Assembly: GCF_035920345.1 (NCBI RefSeq)
Contig: NZ_CP109149.1
Span: forward strand, 3,100,001 to 3,164,000
DNA: 64,000 nt
Origin: Nocardia vinacea
GTDB lineage: Bacteria > Actinomycetota > Actinomycetes > Mycobacteriales > Mycobacteriaceae
Direction: 5' to 3'
In this document: positions 10,544 through 18,675 of the stretch, piece after piece
Layout of the letters: each line of letters starts with the position of its first letter
How positions within the stretch are numbered: position 1 is the first letter of the stretch
Notes under the pieces: model-generated
Told to the model about the DNA's origin: nothing
What the model saw: only the letters and a program-made list of their open reading frames with translations
Databases searched by the model: none
Made by a program: the position numbers and the translations under genes

Positions 10544-11572
10544 ATGCGCCCTTCAGCGTCGAGTACCGAAGCGCCACAACCGTTCCCGGATATCGAGCCG
10601 TATGAGGTCGGACTCCTCGAAGTCGGCGACGGAAACCAGGTCTATTGGGAGACCAGCGGCAACCCGCACGGTAAGCCCGCGCTCGTAGTGCACGGCGGAC
10701 CGGGCAGCGGCGGCCAGCGCGGATCGCGAAAGTTGTTCGATCCCAACGTGTATCGAGTCGTTCTCTTCGACCAGCGCGGATGCGGGGAGAGTCTGCCGCA
10801 TGCCTCGGACCCCACTGTCGATATGGCGCACAACACCACTGACCATCTGATCGCGGATATCGAGCGGCTGCGCGAGCACCTCGGGATCGAACGGTGGCTG
10901 CTGTACGGCGGCTCGTGGGGATCGACCTTGATCCTGGCGTATGCGCAGCGATATCCGGAGCGGGTCAGCGCGGTTGTGCTCGTCGGCGTCACGATGACGC
11001 GCCCAGAGGAGATCGAGTGGCTGTATCACGGTGTCGCGCGATTGTTGCCTGGCGAGTGGGAGGCATTCCGGAATGGGGTGCCCCCGGGCGAGCGCGACGG
11101 AAACCTGGTTGCGGCCTACAACCGCCTGATCAACAGCCCGGACGCGGACGTGCGCACCAAGGCCGCCCGAGAGTGGTGTGCCTGGGAGGATGCGATCATC
11201 GCGCATGAGAACCTCGGCAATCCGGGGCAGTACAGCGCGAAGCCGGATGACGCGATGCTCGCTATGGTCCGGATCTGCACGCATTACTTCGCCAATGCCG
11301 CCTGGCTCGAGGATGGCGTACTGCTACGTGAGGCACACAAGCTCGCGGGAATTCCCGCCGTGTTGATCCACGGCCGCCTCGACCTGTCCGGACCTCTCTA
11401 CACCGCTTGGCAATTGGCGCGGGCCTGGCCCAGTGCGGAGCTGCGGGTCATCGAGGATTCCGGCCATACCGGCAGCCCGGCCATGCGCAACGCGATACTC
11501 GAAGCATTGGCCCGCTTCGGCAGTAGCGAATGGTCCGATGATCGGATGCAATTCGGCGGCGAGCGCGGCTAA
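10544..11572 (+). CDS. pip: Proline iminopeptidase-like alpha/beta hydrolase
   Basis: Serine peptidase of family S33 that removes N-terminal proline. It has 342 aa. HGGPG (50-54) forms the oxyanion region, GGSWGS supplies the nucleophile S124, and HGRLDLSGP and DSGHTGS supply the acid and the histidine. Family landmarks FDQRGCGES and WLLYGGSWGSTLILAYAQRYP are present. It starts 14 bases after ctaA, so read-through from ctaA is likely. It is not part of the mycobacterial gene order as I recall it, so it belongs to an accessory insertion. Cytosolic; no signal peptide. Confidence 0.9.
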   Translation: MRPSASSTEAPQPFPDIEPYEVGLLEVGDGNQVYWETSGNPHGKPALVVHGGPGSGGQRGSRKLFDPNVYRVVLFDQRGCGESLPHASDPTVDMAHNTTDHLIADIERLREHLGIERWLLYGGSWGSTLILAYAQRYPERVSAVVLVGVTMTRPEEIEWLYHGVARLLPGEWEAFRNGVPPGERDGNLVAAYNRLINSPDADVRTKAAREWCAWEDAIIAHENLGNPGQYSAKPDDAMLAMVRICTHYFANAAWLEDGVLLREAHKLAGIPAVLIHGRLDLSGPLYTAWQLARAWPSAELRVIEDSGHTGSPAMRNAILEALARFGSSEWSDDRMQFGGERG

Positions 11573-11575
11573 CCT
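11570..11575 (+). promoter_or_regulatory. -10 box of a leaderless promoter inside the end of pip
   Basis: TAACCT lies 7 bases before ATG 11583; the TAA is also the pip stop codon. No ribosome-binding site is visible for the next gene, which favours a leaderless transcript. Confidence 0.5.
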
Positions 11576-11582
11576 GGCAGGC

Positions 11583-12494
11583 ATGCCGGTCACCGTCCTT
11601 GTGCCAGATGATTATGGAGTCGGGGTATTGGCCCGGCTCGATGAGATTCGCCCGGTGCGGTATTCGCCCGGCGAACCGCTGCCCGCGGGGGCGGAGTTGG
11701 CGGAGGTGCTGGTTCCGGCGTTTCTGGCTCGGCCCGATTCGATCGATATGGCCGGGTTGCCGAAGTTGCGGTTGGTGCAGATGCTGACGGCCGGGGCCGA
11801 ACGGTGGATCGGTCGGCTGCCGGATGGGGTGCTGCTGTCGAATGCGCGGGGGGCGCATGGTGGCAGTTCCGCGGAGTGGGTGGTTGCGGCGCTGCTCACG
11901 ATTTATCGCGAGCTGACGGAGTTCGCCGATTTGCGGCGCGAGCAGCGCTGGTATCAGCATCGGACGGATACGTTGGCGGGTAAGCGGATCCTCGGCATCG
12001 GCGCGGGTGATCTCGGTATCGAATTGCGCCGCAGGGTCGAGGCTTTCGATGCGACCTTGACGCTGGTCGGCACGACCGCCCGCGACGGTGTGCACGGTGT
12101 CGACGAATTGCCGTGGCTGCTCAGCGAATTCGATGCCGTCGTGCTGATGGTTCCGGTGACCGATCAGACTATCGGCATGGTCGATGCCGAATTCCTGGCC
12201 AAGATGGCCGACGGCGCGGTACTGGTGAATGTCGCGCGTGGACCGATCGTGCGGACCGAAGCGCTACTGGCCGAACTAGTTTCGGGACGATTGCGCGCAG
12301 CCCTTGATGTCACCGACCCGGAGCCCCTTCCGCCCGAGCATCCGCTCTGGACAGCGCCCGGGCTGTTGCTGACACCGCATGTCGCGGGAAGTAGCCGAGG
12401 CAGTCTCGAACGCGCCTACGCCGTTGTCGCTGCGGAGATCGCCCGATACACGGCTGGTCAATTACCGAAAAACCTTGTGCGCGGGGATTATTGA
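11583..12494 (+). CDS. D-2-hydroxyacid dehydrogenase family protein
   Basis: 303 aa NAD(P)-dependent oxidoreductase of the 2-hydroxyacid dehydrogenase superfamily. The Rossmann motif is GIGAGDLG (GxGxxG). The NVARGPIVRTEALLAEL block carries the substrate-binding arginine, LDVTDPEPLPPEHPLW holds the acid, and LTPHVAGSS supplies the catalytic histidine. It resembles phosphoglycerate dehydrogenase-like or glyoxylate reductase-like enzymes but is shorter, without a regulatory domain. The substrate is unknown. It converges on the next gene with a 22-base gap. Confidence 0.85.
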   Translation: MPVTVLVPDDYGVGVLARLDEIRPVRYSPGEPLPAGAELAEVLVPAFLARPDSIDMAGLPKLRLVQMLTAGAERWIGRLPDGVLLSNARGAHGGSSAEWVVAALLTIYRELTEFADLRREQRWYQHRTDTLAGKRILGIGAGDLGIELRRRVEAFDATLTLVGTTARDGVHGVDELPWLLSEFDAVVLMVPVTDQTIGMVDAEFLAKMADGAVLVNVARGPIVRTEALLAELVSGRLRAALDVTDPEPLPPEHPLWTAPGLLLTPHVAGSSRGSLERAYAVVAAEIARYTAGQLPKNLVRGDY

Positions 12495-12516
12495 ATCGCT
12501 CACGGATGAACGATCG

Positions 12517-13353
12517 CTACGCGAACCGCGGCCGAGTGACGCGCGCGAGTGTTCGGATCAAAGCATCCGATGCCAGTTGCCCGCGTTCGATGCGCAACCC
12601 CGCATAGCAGGGATCGCCGTTCTCGACGAGCCCGACGATCGTCGGCTCATCCAATTGCTCCGCGGCGAACGCATATATCTGCTCCAACTTCGGCACGATC
12701 AGACCGTAATCGAGCGCCCGCGCCACGCGTCCCTCGAGCGCGAGCACACCATCGACGGACATATTCGCCAGCGGATACACCTCGGGAAAAACATTCCGCA
12801 GGTCGAGGAACAGGCGGACCGAGCTGCGGCGCGGATCGGCCGACCAGCCGCCGAGGGCCCCGAACCGGCCGAGCGCCAGCGTCGGCCGCGCCACCATGAC
12901 GTGGGTGAACAGCACGCGCATGAGTGTCACATTGATCATCAACCGCTCGGCGGGCAATTCGGCCGCCGCCAACTCCTGATGTTCCAGATAACCGGCGACG
13001 ATGCTGCGATTGTGCGCCCGGTACCACGCCGCGGGCGAAGGGGCGATGAGAAATTCGAGCCACAGCCGGGCACCGGGCGTCGACGCATCGCGGGCATCGG
13101 CATGATGCAGCAGCGCGGCCTCCAGTTTGTCGTGCAGTAAGCGGTCGTTGATTGCCCGCCACCACGGGCTGCCGGTCTCGGAGTGCAGCACACCGCGCGC
13201 GAGTTCCCACTGCAGAAAGGCGATTTCGGCCCGACGGTAGGCGCGGAGTTCCGGCGGATAGAAGCTCTCGGCGAGCGCGACGCGGTGCTGCGCGTCGGCA
13301 TGCGCGGCGCCGACCCGCCGAGCCGCCAACTCGCTCGCCTTATCCGCGTTCAT
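12517..13353 (-). CDS. Hypothetical protein, 278 aa
   Basis: I do not recognise a family. The protein is largely alpha-helical, with no signal peptide or clear membrane segment. Tryptophan, tyrosine and histidine recur (for example ETGSPWWRAINDRLLHDKL and APSPAAWYRAHNRSIVAGYLEH). Two cysteine-free thirds are followed by a short GDPCYAGLRIERG element. The start ATG 13353 is preceded by AGGGGA at a good distance and by TAAGGT, a possible -10, which supports it. It is transcribed alone, divergent from the DJ-1 gene. Confidence 0.75.
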   Translation of the reverse strand: MNADKASELAARRVGAAHADAQHRVALAESFYPPELRAYRRAEIAFLQWELARGVLHSETGSPWWRAINDRLLHDKLEAALLHHADARDASTPGARLWLEFLIAPSPAAWYRAHNRSIVAGYLEHQELAAAELPAERLMINVTLMRVLFTHVMVARPTLALGRFGALGGWSADPRRSSVRLFLDLRNVFPEVYPLANMSVDGVLALEGRVARALDYGLIVPKLEQIYAFAAEQLDEPTIVGLVENGDPCYAGLRIERGQLASDALIRTLARVTRPRFA

Positions 13354-13543
13354 CGTCCCCTACCTTACGATCCGGACGCCTCCCACACCCGCAACCAGAG
13401 ACCCATCATTATTCCGATATCTCTTACAGGCGATCCTATTGGTGCTTCGATGAATGTGTGCCTAACGTCGATATCGTGACGAACTGACACCCTGCATATG
13501 CAACGTCAGCACGTCGACCAATCCCCTGATCAGGAGGCACACG

Positions 13544-14236
13544 ATGTCGAAGGTTCTTTTCGTCATGACCGGCGTCGACTATTGGACACTCGCCGATGGC
13601 ACGAAACATCCGACCGGCTACTGGGCCGAAGAGGTCGTGGCTCCATATAAGGCCATCAAGGCGGCGGGTCACGAGATTGTGGTGGCCACTCCCGACGGCG
13701 TCGTACCGACGGTCGACCAGGGCAGTCTCGCACCCGAGGTCAACGGCGGTGCGGACGGTGCCGCGGAGATCGCCGAGACCCTGGCCGATGCGGCAGAACT
13801 GCGCAGCCCGATCCGGCTCGAGGATGTCGACCTGGCCGAATACGACGCCGTGTACTACCCGGGCGGACACGGCCCGATGGAAGATCTGTCGGTGAATGCC
13901 GACTCCGGCGCCCTGCTCAATGCCGCGCTGGCCTCGGGCAAACCGCTGGGTGTCGTCTGCCACGCGCCCGCCGCGCTGCTCGCGACCGCCATCGACGGCG
14001 ATTCCCCGTTCGTCGGCTACCAGGTCACCGGATTCACCAATGCCGAAGAGGCACAAGCCGGATTCGCCGATAAGGCCAAGTGGCTGCTGCAGGATCGGCT
14101 GGTCGAGCTCGGCGTCGATTTCCGCGAGGGCGAGCCGTGGGCCCCGCATATCGAGGTCGATCGCAATCTCTACACCGGCCAGAATCCCGCCTCGTCGGCA
14201 CCGCTGGCCGCAGCGATCGTCAAAGCGCTGGGCTGA
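13544..14236 (+). CDS. DJ-1/PfpI family protein (Hsp31/glyoxalase III-like)
   Basis: 230 aa class-I glutamine amidotransferase-like protein. The nucleophile elbow GVVCHAPAALL gives C139-H140, and E29/E30 in GYWAEEV are placed like the activating glutamate of Hsp31-type enzymes. The N-terminus (FVMTGVDYW) and the long insertion after strand 2 resemble the HchA/Hsp31 group that acts on glyoxals, so a stress-related deglycase or glyoxalase III role is plausible. The ribosome-binding site AGGAGG lies seven bases before the ATG, one of the strongest in the window. Its stop codon lies inside the first unit of a tandem repeat. Confidence 0.85.
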   Translation: MSKVLFVMTGVDYWTLADGTKHPTGYWAEEVVAPYKAIKAAGHEIVVATPDGVVPTVDQGSLAPEVNGGADGAAEIAETLADAAELRSPIRLEDVDLAEYDAVYYPGGHGPMEDLSVNADSGALLNAALASGKPLGVVCHAPAALLATAIDGDSPFVGYQVTGFTNAEEAQAGFADKAKWLLQDRLVELGVDFREGEPWAPHIEVDRNLYTGQNPASSAPLAAAIVKALG

Positions 14237-14278
14237 CTCGAGACCTGGGCTGACTCGAGACCTGGGCTGACTCGAGAC
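14228..14278 (+). repeat. Three perfect 17-bp tandem repeats
   Basis: The unit CTGGGCTGACTCGAGAC occurs three times without change at 14228, 14245 and 14262. The first copy includes the last codons and stop of the DJ-1 gene. The array ends 3 bases before the flotillin remnant, so it marks the junction between intact and decayed DNA. Confidence 0.95.
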
Positions 14279-14280
14279 CG

Positions 14281-14652
14281 CTCGCCGATGCCAAGGCCCG
14301 CCAAGCGGCCGTCGAAATGGCAACGCGCGTCGCACAACTCGAAGCACAGCAGAAGGAACAGCAACTGCAGGTCGAGATCCGCAAGCCGGCGGATGCCGAT
14401 GCCTTTCGCCAGACCACCCTCGCCGCGGCGGGCCGTGACGCGCGGACCAGCCAGGCCGAGGCCGAGGCCGAGGAGACCCGTTTGCGCGCGGAAGCCGCTG
14501 CGGCACAGACGAAAATGCAGGCACTCGCCGAGGCCGAGGCGATCAAACTCCGGGCCGCCGCCCAAGGCCGAGGCCACCCGGCTCACCAGTCAGGCGAGTC
14601 GGCGGCGATCCTCGACCGTCTCGCCGCCGACGCCCGAAGTACCCTTCGGTAA
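14281..14652 (+). pseudogene. Decayed flotillin/SPFH C-terminal fragment
   Basis: Conceptual translation in the frame of 14281 gives a flotillin-type C-terminal coiled coil: LADAKARQAAVE, then RVAQLEAQQKEQQLQVEIRK, PADADAFRQ and Ala/Glu-rich repeats. This part resembles the region after the SPFH domain; the SPFH domain and membrane anchor are absent. Near 14565 the flotillin-like text continues in another frame (KAEATRLTSQAS) and near 14605 it returns (AAILDRLAAD), as if two small indels compensate. No ribosome-binding site precedes the internal ATG at 14317. I read it as a gene remnant, joined to the 17-bp repeats. Confidence 0.7.
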
Positions 14653-14735
14653 GGGCCGTTGGCCCCTTGTTCGACATTCGGTGTCTCTGCGACCGTGATA
14701 CGTCCGATCGTCGGCAAGCGGAAAGCGAACTCGCC

Positions 14736-15413
14736 GTGACATCGCTGTTGTGGATCGCGCTGCCCTATGGCGCGTTCGTGTCGTTCGTGCTCGGTCACAT
14801 CTGGCGCTACCGGCGCGACGGTTTCCGCAGCTATACCAGTTATCCGGAGATGGACCGTAGCCAACGGTTCGGATCGACGGCATTTCGGTCCGGGGTGTGC
14901 CTCATAGTCCTCACCCGCCTGATCAATGTAATCACCACCGAACCACACGCCCGACCCTCCGGTGCGCTGCACGTGGTCACCATGATCGTGCAGATCGGCG
15001 GTGTCGCCGCGGCCGCGGTCGGGGCGGTGTTGCTGTTCCTACCGGATCTGATCACCGGCCCGTCGCGTCCCGTGATCACCCCGCTGGACCGCATCACGTT
15101 CCCGGCCCTGACGGCCGCGCTGCTGTCCGGAGTGATCATCGAATACGATCCGACCACGGTGGCCCGCGAATATCGAACCGGCGAAACGCTTTTCGCGTGG
15201 TTCCGCTCGCTGGTCACCATCGATCCGTATCCCGAGGCCATGCAGCATGCACCGCTCATCTACCAGGCGCGGGGATTGATCCTGCTGCTGATCCTCGGCA
15301 TCTGGCCCTTCACCCGGCTCGCGGGCATCTTCGCGGGCCCGGTCGCGCGGCTGGTCCTGCGCCCTGTCCCACGCCGGACTCGCGAACTGGACGGCGCGAC
15401 CATGGAAGCCTGA
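14736..15413 (+). CDS. Orphan NarI-like membrane protein lacking haem ligands
   Basis: 225 aa, the same length as E. coli NarI, with five hydrophobic segments. Family landmarks are visible: GHIWRYRRDGF after helix 1, TLFAWFRSLVTIDP and GIWPFTRLAGIF in the last helix. Set beside E. coli NarI from memory, the four haem b ligands His56, His66, His187 and His205 fall on R51, R61, R179 and G197. All four histidines are therefore gone. No narG, narH or narJ is nearby. The GTG at 14736 gives the natural N-terminus; its ribosome-binding site (GGAAAG) is weak. It is probably not an electron carrier, but an intact frame suggests it is kept. Confidence 0.75.
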   Translation: MTSLLWIALPYGAFVSFVLGHIWRYRRDGFRSYTSYPEMDRSQRFGSTAFRSGVCLIVLTRLINVITTEPHARPSGALHVVTMIVQIGGVAAAAVGAVLLFLPDLITGPSRPVITPLDRITFPALTAALLSGVIIEYDPTTVAREYRTGETLFAWFRSLVTIDPYPEAMQHAPLIYQARGLILLLILGIWPFTRLAGIFAGPVARLVLRPVPRRTRELDGATMEA

Positions 15414-15418
15414 ACAGC

Positions 15419-15769
15419 TCAGTTCTCGTTGCGCGCCTTGGGAAAACGGGTCTGCCGGGCGACCCAACCGGCCATCTTGGCCCAGTGCCCCTTGCGCGGC
15501 GTGACCACCGAGATCAGCTCGCGGTCCCATTCATCGGCCTCGGTCAGGCCGTTGATGGTCTCGACCAATTCCTTGGCGGTCGCCAGATCGTCGACCACGC
15601 GGTCACCAAGGACACCGTCGGAGCCGACCAGGGTGACGCGCACGCCCGCGCGGCCGATCGGCTGCAGTACAGCGGTGGCGGAGCCGCCGTGCTCGGCGAC
15701 GAATCCCTTGACTGAATCCACTAGGGAACCCGACAGCTGCACTGGGGCGGTGGCGGCTTGAACACTCAT
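15419..15769 (-). CDS. Conserved small protein divergent from qor
   Basis: 116 aa acidic cytosolic protein from ATG 15769 (an upstream extension to 15832 would overlap the qor start and is unlikely). It is rich in valine and has a basic C-terminus (RFPKARNEN). No catalytic motif is recognised. In M. tuberculosis I recall Rv1455 in the same place, divergent from qor (Rv1454c), so this is probably its counterpart. Function unknown. Confidence 0.75.
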   Translation of the reverse strand: MSVQAATAPVQLSGSLVDSVKGFVAEHGGSATAVLQPIGRAGVRVTLVGSDGVLGDRVVDDLATAKELVETINGLTEADEWDRELISVVTPRKGHWAKMAGWVARQTRFPKARNEN

Positions 15770-15830
15770 GGCGGTTAGTTTACTGACCGGTACGTTCGGG
15801 TCCAGACCCCTTGGGTGTAGAACGGATCTC

Positions 15831-16796
15831 ATGCGCGCTATTCAGGTTTCCGAGCACGGCGGTCCCGAAGTCCTGAACTACGTCGAGGTGCCGGATCCGC
15901 AGATCGGTCCGGATCAGCTGCTCATCGACACCCAGGCGATCGGCATCAACTTCATCGATACCTATATCCGCACCGGCCGCTACCCGCAGGCGGTGCCCTA
16001 TATTCCCGGCGCCGAGGGCACCGGTGTGGTGGCCGAGGTCGGCGCGAATGTGACCGAATTCGCAGTCGGCGACCGGGTCGCCTGGGCGGCCGCACCCGGC
16101 AGCTATGCCCAGCGGGTCGCCGTACCGGCGGCGGTCGCGGTCAAGGTGCCCGACGGTGTCGACGCACCGGTCGCCGCCTCGGCGCTGCTGCAGGGTATGA
16201 CCGCGCACTACCTGATCGAATCGATCTACAAGCCCGAACCCGGCGAGACCGTGCTGGTGCACGCGGGCGCGGGCGGCGTCGGTCTTATACTCACTCAGCT
16301 CGCCGTCGCGCGCGGGGTGCGGGTGATCACCACCGTTTCCTCGGACGCGAAGGAAAAACTGTCCCGTGAGGCGGGCGCGAGCGAAGTACTGCGTTACAGC
16401 GATGATCTCGCCGATCAGGTTCGCGCACGCACCGAGGGCGTCGGCGTCGCGGCCGTATACGACGGTGTCGGCGCGGCCACCTTCGAGGCCAGCCTCGCAT
16501 CTCTGCGGGTGCGCGGCATGCTGGCCCTCTTCGGCGCGGCCAGCGGCCCGGTACCGCCCTTCGATCTGCAGCGCCTCAACCCGGCAGGGTCGCTGTTCGT
16601 CACCCGCCCCACGCTGGTGCACTACACCCGCGACCGTGCCGAATTGCTCTGGCGCGCAACCGATATCCTCACCGCGATCGCCGACGGAACGCTGCATGTA
16701 CGGATCGGTGCCACGTATCCGCTGGCCGAAGCCGAGCAGGCGCACCGCGATCTCGAAGGCCGCAAGACCACCGGCTCGATCGTCCTGCTGCCGTAA
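15831..16796 (+). CDS. qor: Zinc-independent quinone oxidoreductase (QOR)
   Basis: 321 aa NADPH:quinone reductase of the medium-chain dehydrogenase superfamily, cytosolic. The N-terminal GroES-like domain has GINFIDTYIRTGRYP and PGAEGTGVVAEVG. The nucleotide-binding domain has the AGAGGVG motif (HAGAGGVGLILTQLA). The structural-zinc cysteines of alcohol dehydrogenases are absent, as expected for QOR. The start ATG 15831 is the natural N-terminus MRAIQVSEHGGPE. It is part of the conserved block with ctaA and ctaB. Confidence 0.92.
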   Translation: MRAIQVSEHGGPEVLNYVEVPDPQIGPDQLLIDTQAIGINFIDTYIRTGRYPQAVPYIPGAEGTGVVAEVGANVTEFAVGDRVAWAAAPGSYAQRVAVPAAVAVKVPDGVDAPVAASALLQGMTAHYLIESIYKPEPGETVLVHAGAGGVGLILTQLAVARGVRVITTVSSDAKEKLSREAGASEVLRYSDDLADQVRARTEGVGVAAVYDGVGAATFEASLASLRVRGMLALFGAASGPVPPFDLQRLNPAGSLFVTRPTLVHYTRDRAELLWRATDILTAIADGTLHVRIGATYPLAEAEQAHRDLEGRKTTGSIVLLP

Positions 16797-16968
16797 CCAC
16801 ACGCCAACGGCCGTGCACCGGCGCGGCCGTTGGCACCTGGAATCCATTGCCCAGCAGCACGATCGCACCCCCGCCACTGACGAGCCGGTCTCGCTGCCCG
16901 ACAGCCCGAATCGCGCTTCCGGCCGCTGCCGAGCCGGTTTCCGCCGTCCGGCAACCAGATCCGCCGAA

Positions 16969-17571
16969 TCAGTAGTCCTGCCCGGTCAGACCACGATAAA
17001 TGAACCGCGTCAAACCCTCGATCGCCTGTTCATCCGTCAGCGTGACGGAACCGTCCTCGACCGCCGCCAACATCCCCTGGGTGACCTGGAACATCATCGC
17101 CAGACTGGCATCGACACTGCTCGGCAGCCGTAATCCCTTGTCGGCCAGGCCATCCAGATGATCGGCGATATCCGCGCGCTGTTCGACCCCGAACTGTCCG
17201 AGCGCCCGAGCGAAATCCTCGCTGACGATCGCCGCCTGAGCAATCGCGCGCATCACCGCCCCATGTTCCCGAGAGAAGGACCAATACCCGGCGATGTGAT
17301 ACCGCACCGCCTCCGGATCACTGAAATCGGATTTGTGTTCGGGCTGCTCCGCGCGCTCGTCTCCGGCGCTCGCCAGATCGTTCAGCAGCGCCTGGAGTAG
17401 CTCCTCCTTGCTCGCGAAGTGGTTGTAGAACGACCCGGCCGCGCGCCCAGCGGCCGCCGTGATGTCGGTGATCTTGGTGTTCAAGTAGCCGCGTTCGGCG
17501 AACACCCGCCGCGCCGCATCCTTCAGTGCCTGTTCGGTCTCTGCGGACTTTTCCCGGCGACTCGACGTCAC
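16969..17571 (-). CDS. TetR family regulator
   Basis: 200 aa. The N-terminal HTH (residues about 12-58) includes FAERGYLNTKITDITAAAGRAAGSFYNHFASKEELL, typical of TetR. The C-terminal ligand domain is of the unspecialised kind. The GTG at 17571 is preceded by AAGGAGG with a 7-base gap, a very strong site. It is divergent from an oxidoreductase/monooxygenase pair and separated from it by two inverted repeats, so it most likely represses both directions until an aromatic or quinone-like ligand binds. Confidence 0.9.
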   Translation of the reverse strand: MTSSRREKSAETEQALKDAARRVFAERGYLNTKITDITAAAGRAAGSFYNHFASKEELLQALLNDLASAGDERAEQPEHKSDFSDPEAVRYHIAGYWSFSREHGAVMRAIAQAAIVSEDFARALGQFGVEQRADIADHLDGLADKGLRLPSSVDASLAMMFQVTQGMLAAVEDGSVTLTDEQAIEGLTRFIYRGLTGQDY

Positions 17572-17611
17572 TCACACCACCTCCTTGACACGAAAACCTA
17601 TCAATCCCCAT

Positions 17612-17642
17612 ACTGAATGCAGATTCAGTGAATTTCAATTCA
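17612..17642. promoter_or_regulatory. Two adjoining TetR operators
   Basis: ACTGAAT-GCAG-ATTCAGT (17612-17629) is a perfect 7-4-7 inverted repeat. It is followed at once by TGAAT-TTCA-ATTCA (17629-17642), a 5-4-5 repeat of the same half-site. The two dyads share base 17629 and lie between the TetR gene and the divergent oxidoreductase gene. Identical half-sites and a common spacer length argue for one dimeric repressor binding twice. Confidence 0.75.
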
Positions 17643-17656
17643 GATTGGTGAAGGTC

Positions 17657-18631
17657 ATGAAAGCAGCAGTCCTGCGCAGCGCAGGCGAAAGTCCTGTGTA
17701 TGCCGACTTCGACGAGCCGGAGGTGACCGAAGGCCGGGAGCTGGTCGAGCTGGTGGCGGCAGGCATTCATCCGATCGTTCGATCGCTGGCGGCCGGTACG
17801 CACTACGGCAGCACCGACGCCTATCCCCTGATCCCAGGCATCGACGCGGTGGCGCGCACCACCGACGGCGCGCTCGTCTACACCGGTTTCCCACAGGCTC
17901 CTTACGGCACGCTGGCCGAACGCATGGCGGTGCCCGCGCGGATGCGGATTCCGCTCCCGACCGGCGCCGATCCCGCGCGAATCGCCGGTGGACTCAACCC
18001 CGGGTTGTCCTCGTGGCTGGCCCTGCGCGAGCGCCGCTACGCACTGCCCAACCAGCACCTCGGCACCGTGCTGATCCTCGGCGCCACCGGGGCAGCAGGT
18101 CTGCTGGCCGTGCAGAACGCCTTCGTGCTCGGCGCGGACCGGGTGATCGCCGCCGGACGCAATCCGTCGGCACTCGAGCGGGCGGCGGGATACGGCGCGA
18201 CCACGGTCACGCTGCAGGACGCCAAGGACGCCACCGCGTCGGCGCTGGCCGAGGCGATCGGGACCGTGGCGCCGAGCCTGGTGCTCGACTATGTGTGGGG
18301 CACACCGGCCGAGGCCGCCTTCGCGGCGCTCGGACGCCAAGGCCTGACCGAGGACGACGCAGATATCGCGTACATCCAGATCGGCGCCACCGCGGGTGCC
18401 GAGGCGGCCGTTCCGGCCGCGCTGTTGCGCAGCCGTCGCATCGCGATCTCCGGTAGCGGGGCCGGATCCGCGTCGGTGCAGTCGATCCTGGCCGCAATCC
18501 CCGAGTACATGCAGTTGATCGCCGATGGCCGGTTGGACACCGCGGTGCAGGAGTTCCCGCTCTCGAAGATCGAAGAGGCTTGGGCCGCCGCGCAATTCGG
18601 CGCCACCCGGGCAGTCGTCGTCCCGGATTGA
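17657..18631 (+). CDS. Zinc-independent alcohol dehydrogenase/quinone reductase family protein
   Basis: 324 aa member of the medium-chain dehydrogenase superfamily, GroES-like N-terminus (PLIPGIDAVARTTDG) and a Rossmann motif LGATGAAGLLAVQ. No zinc-ligand cysteines are seen. The start ATG 17657 follows GGTGAAGG; in-frame codons upstream run into the operators and are not used. It heads a two-gene transcript with the FAD monooxygenase and is probably controlled by the divergent TetR. The substrate is unknown. Confidence 0.83.
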   Translation: MKAAVLRSAGESPVYADFDEPEVTEGRELVELVAAGIHPIVRSLAAGTHYGSTDAYPLIPGIDAVARTTDGALVYTGFPQAPYGTLAERMAVPARMRIPLPTGADPARIAGGLNPGLSSWLALRERRYALPNQHLGTVLILGATGAAGLLAVQNAFVLGADRVIAAGRNPSALERAAGYGATTVTLQDAKDATASALAEAIGTVAPSLVLDYVWGTPAEAAFAALGRQGLTEDDADIAYIQIGATAGAEAAVPAALLRSRRIAISGSGAGSASVQSILAAIPEYMQLIADGRLDTAVQEFPLSKIEEAWAAAQFGATRAVVVPD

Positions 18632-18675
18632 TCTATCGACGGTAACCAACCAACGCAATTCGGTACGGAGATATA

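Noticed and set aside
14228..14278. CRISPR-like array
   Set aside because: The three 17-bp units are directly tandem without spacers and there are no cas genes.
14736..15413. Functional nitrate reductase operon
   Set aside because: Only a NarI-like subunit is present, without its haem ligands and without narG, narH or narJ.
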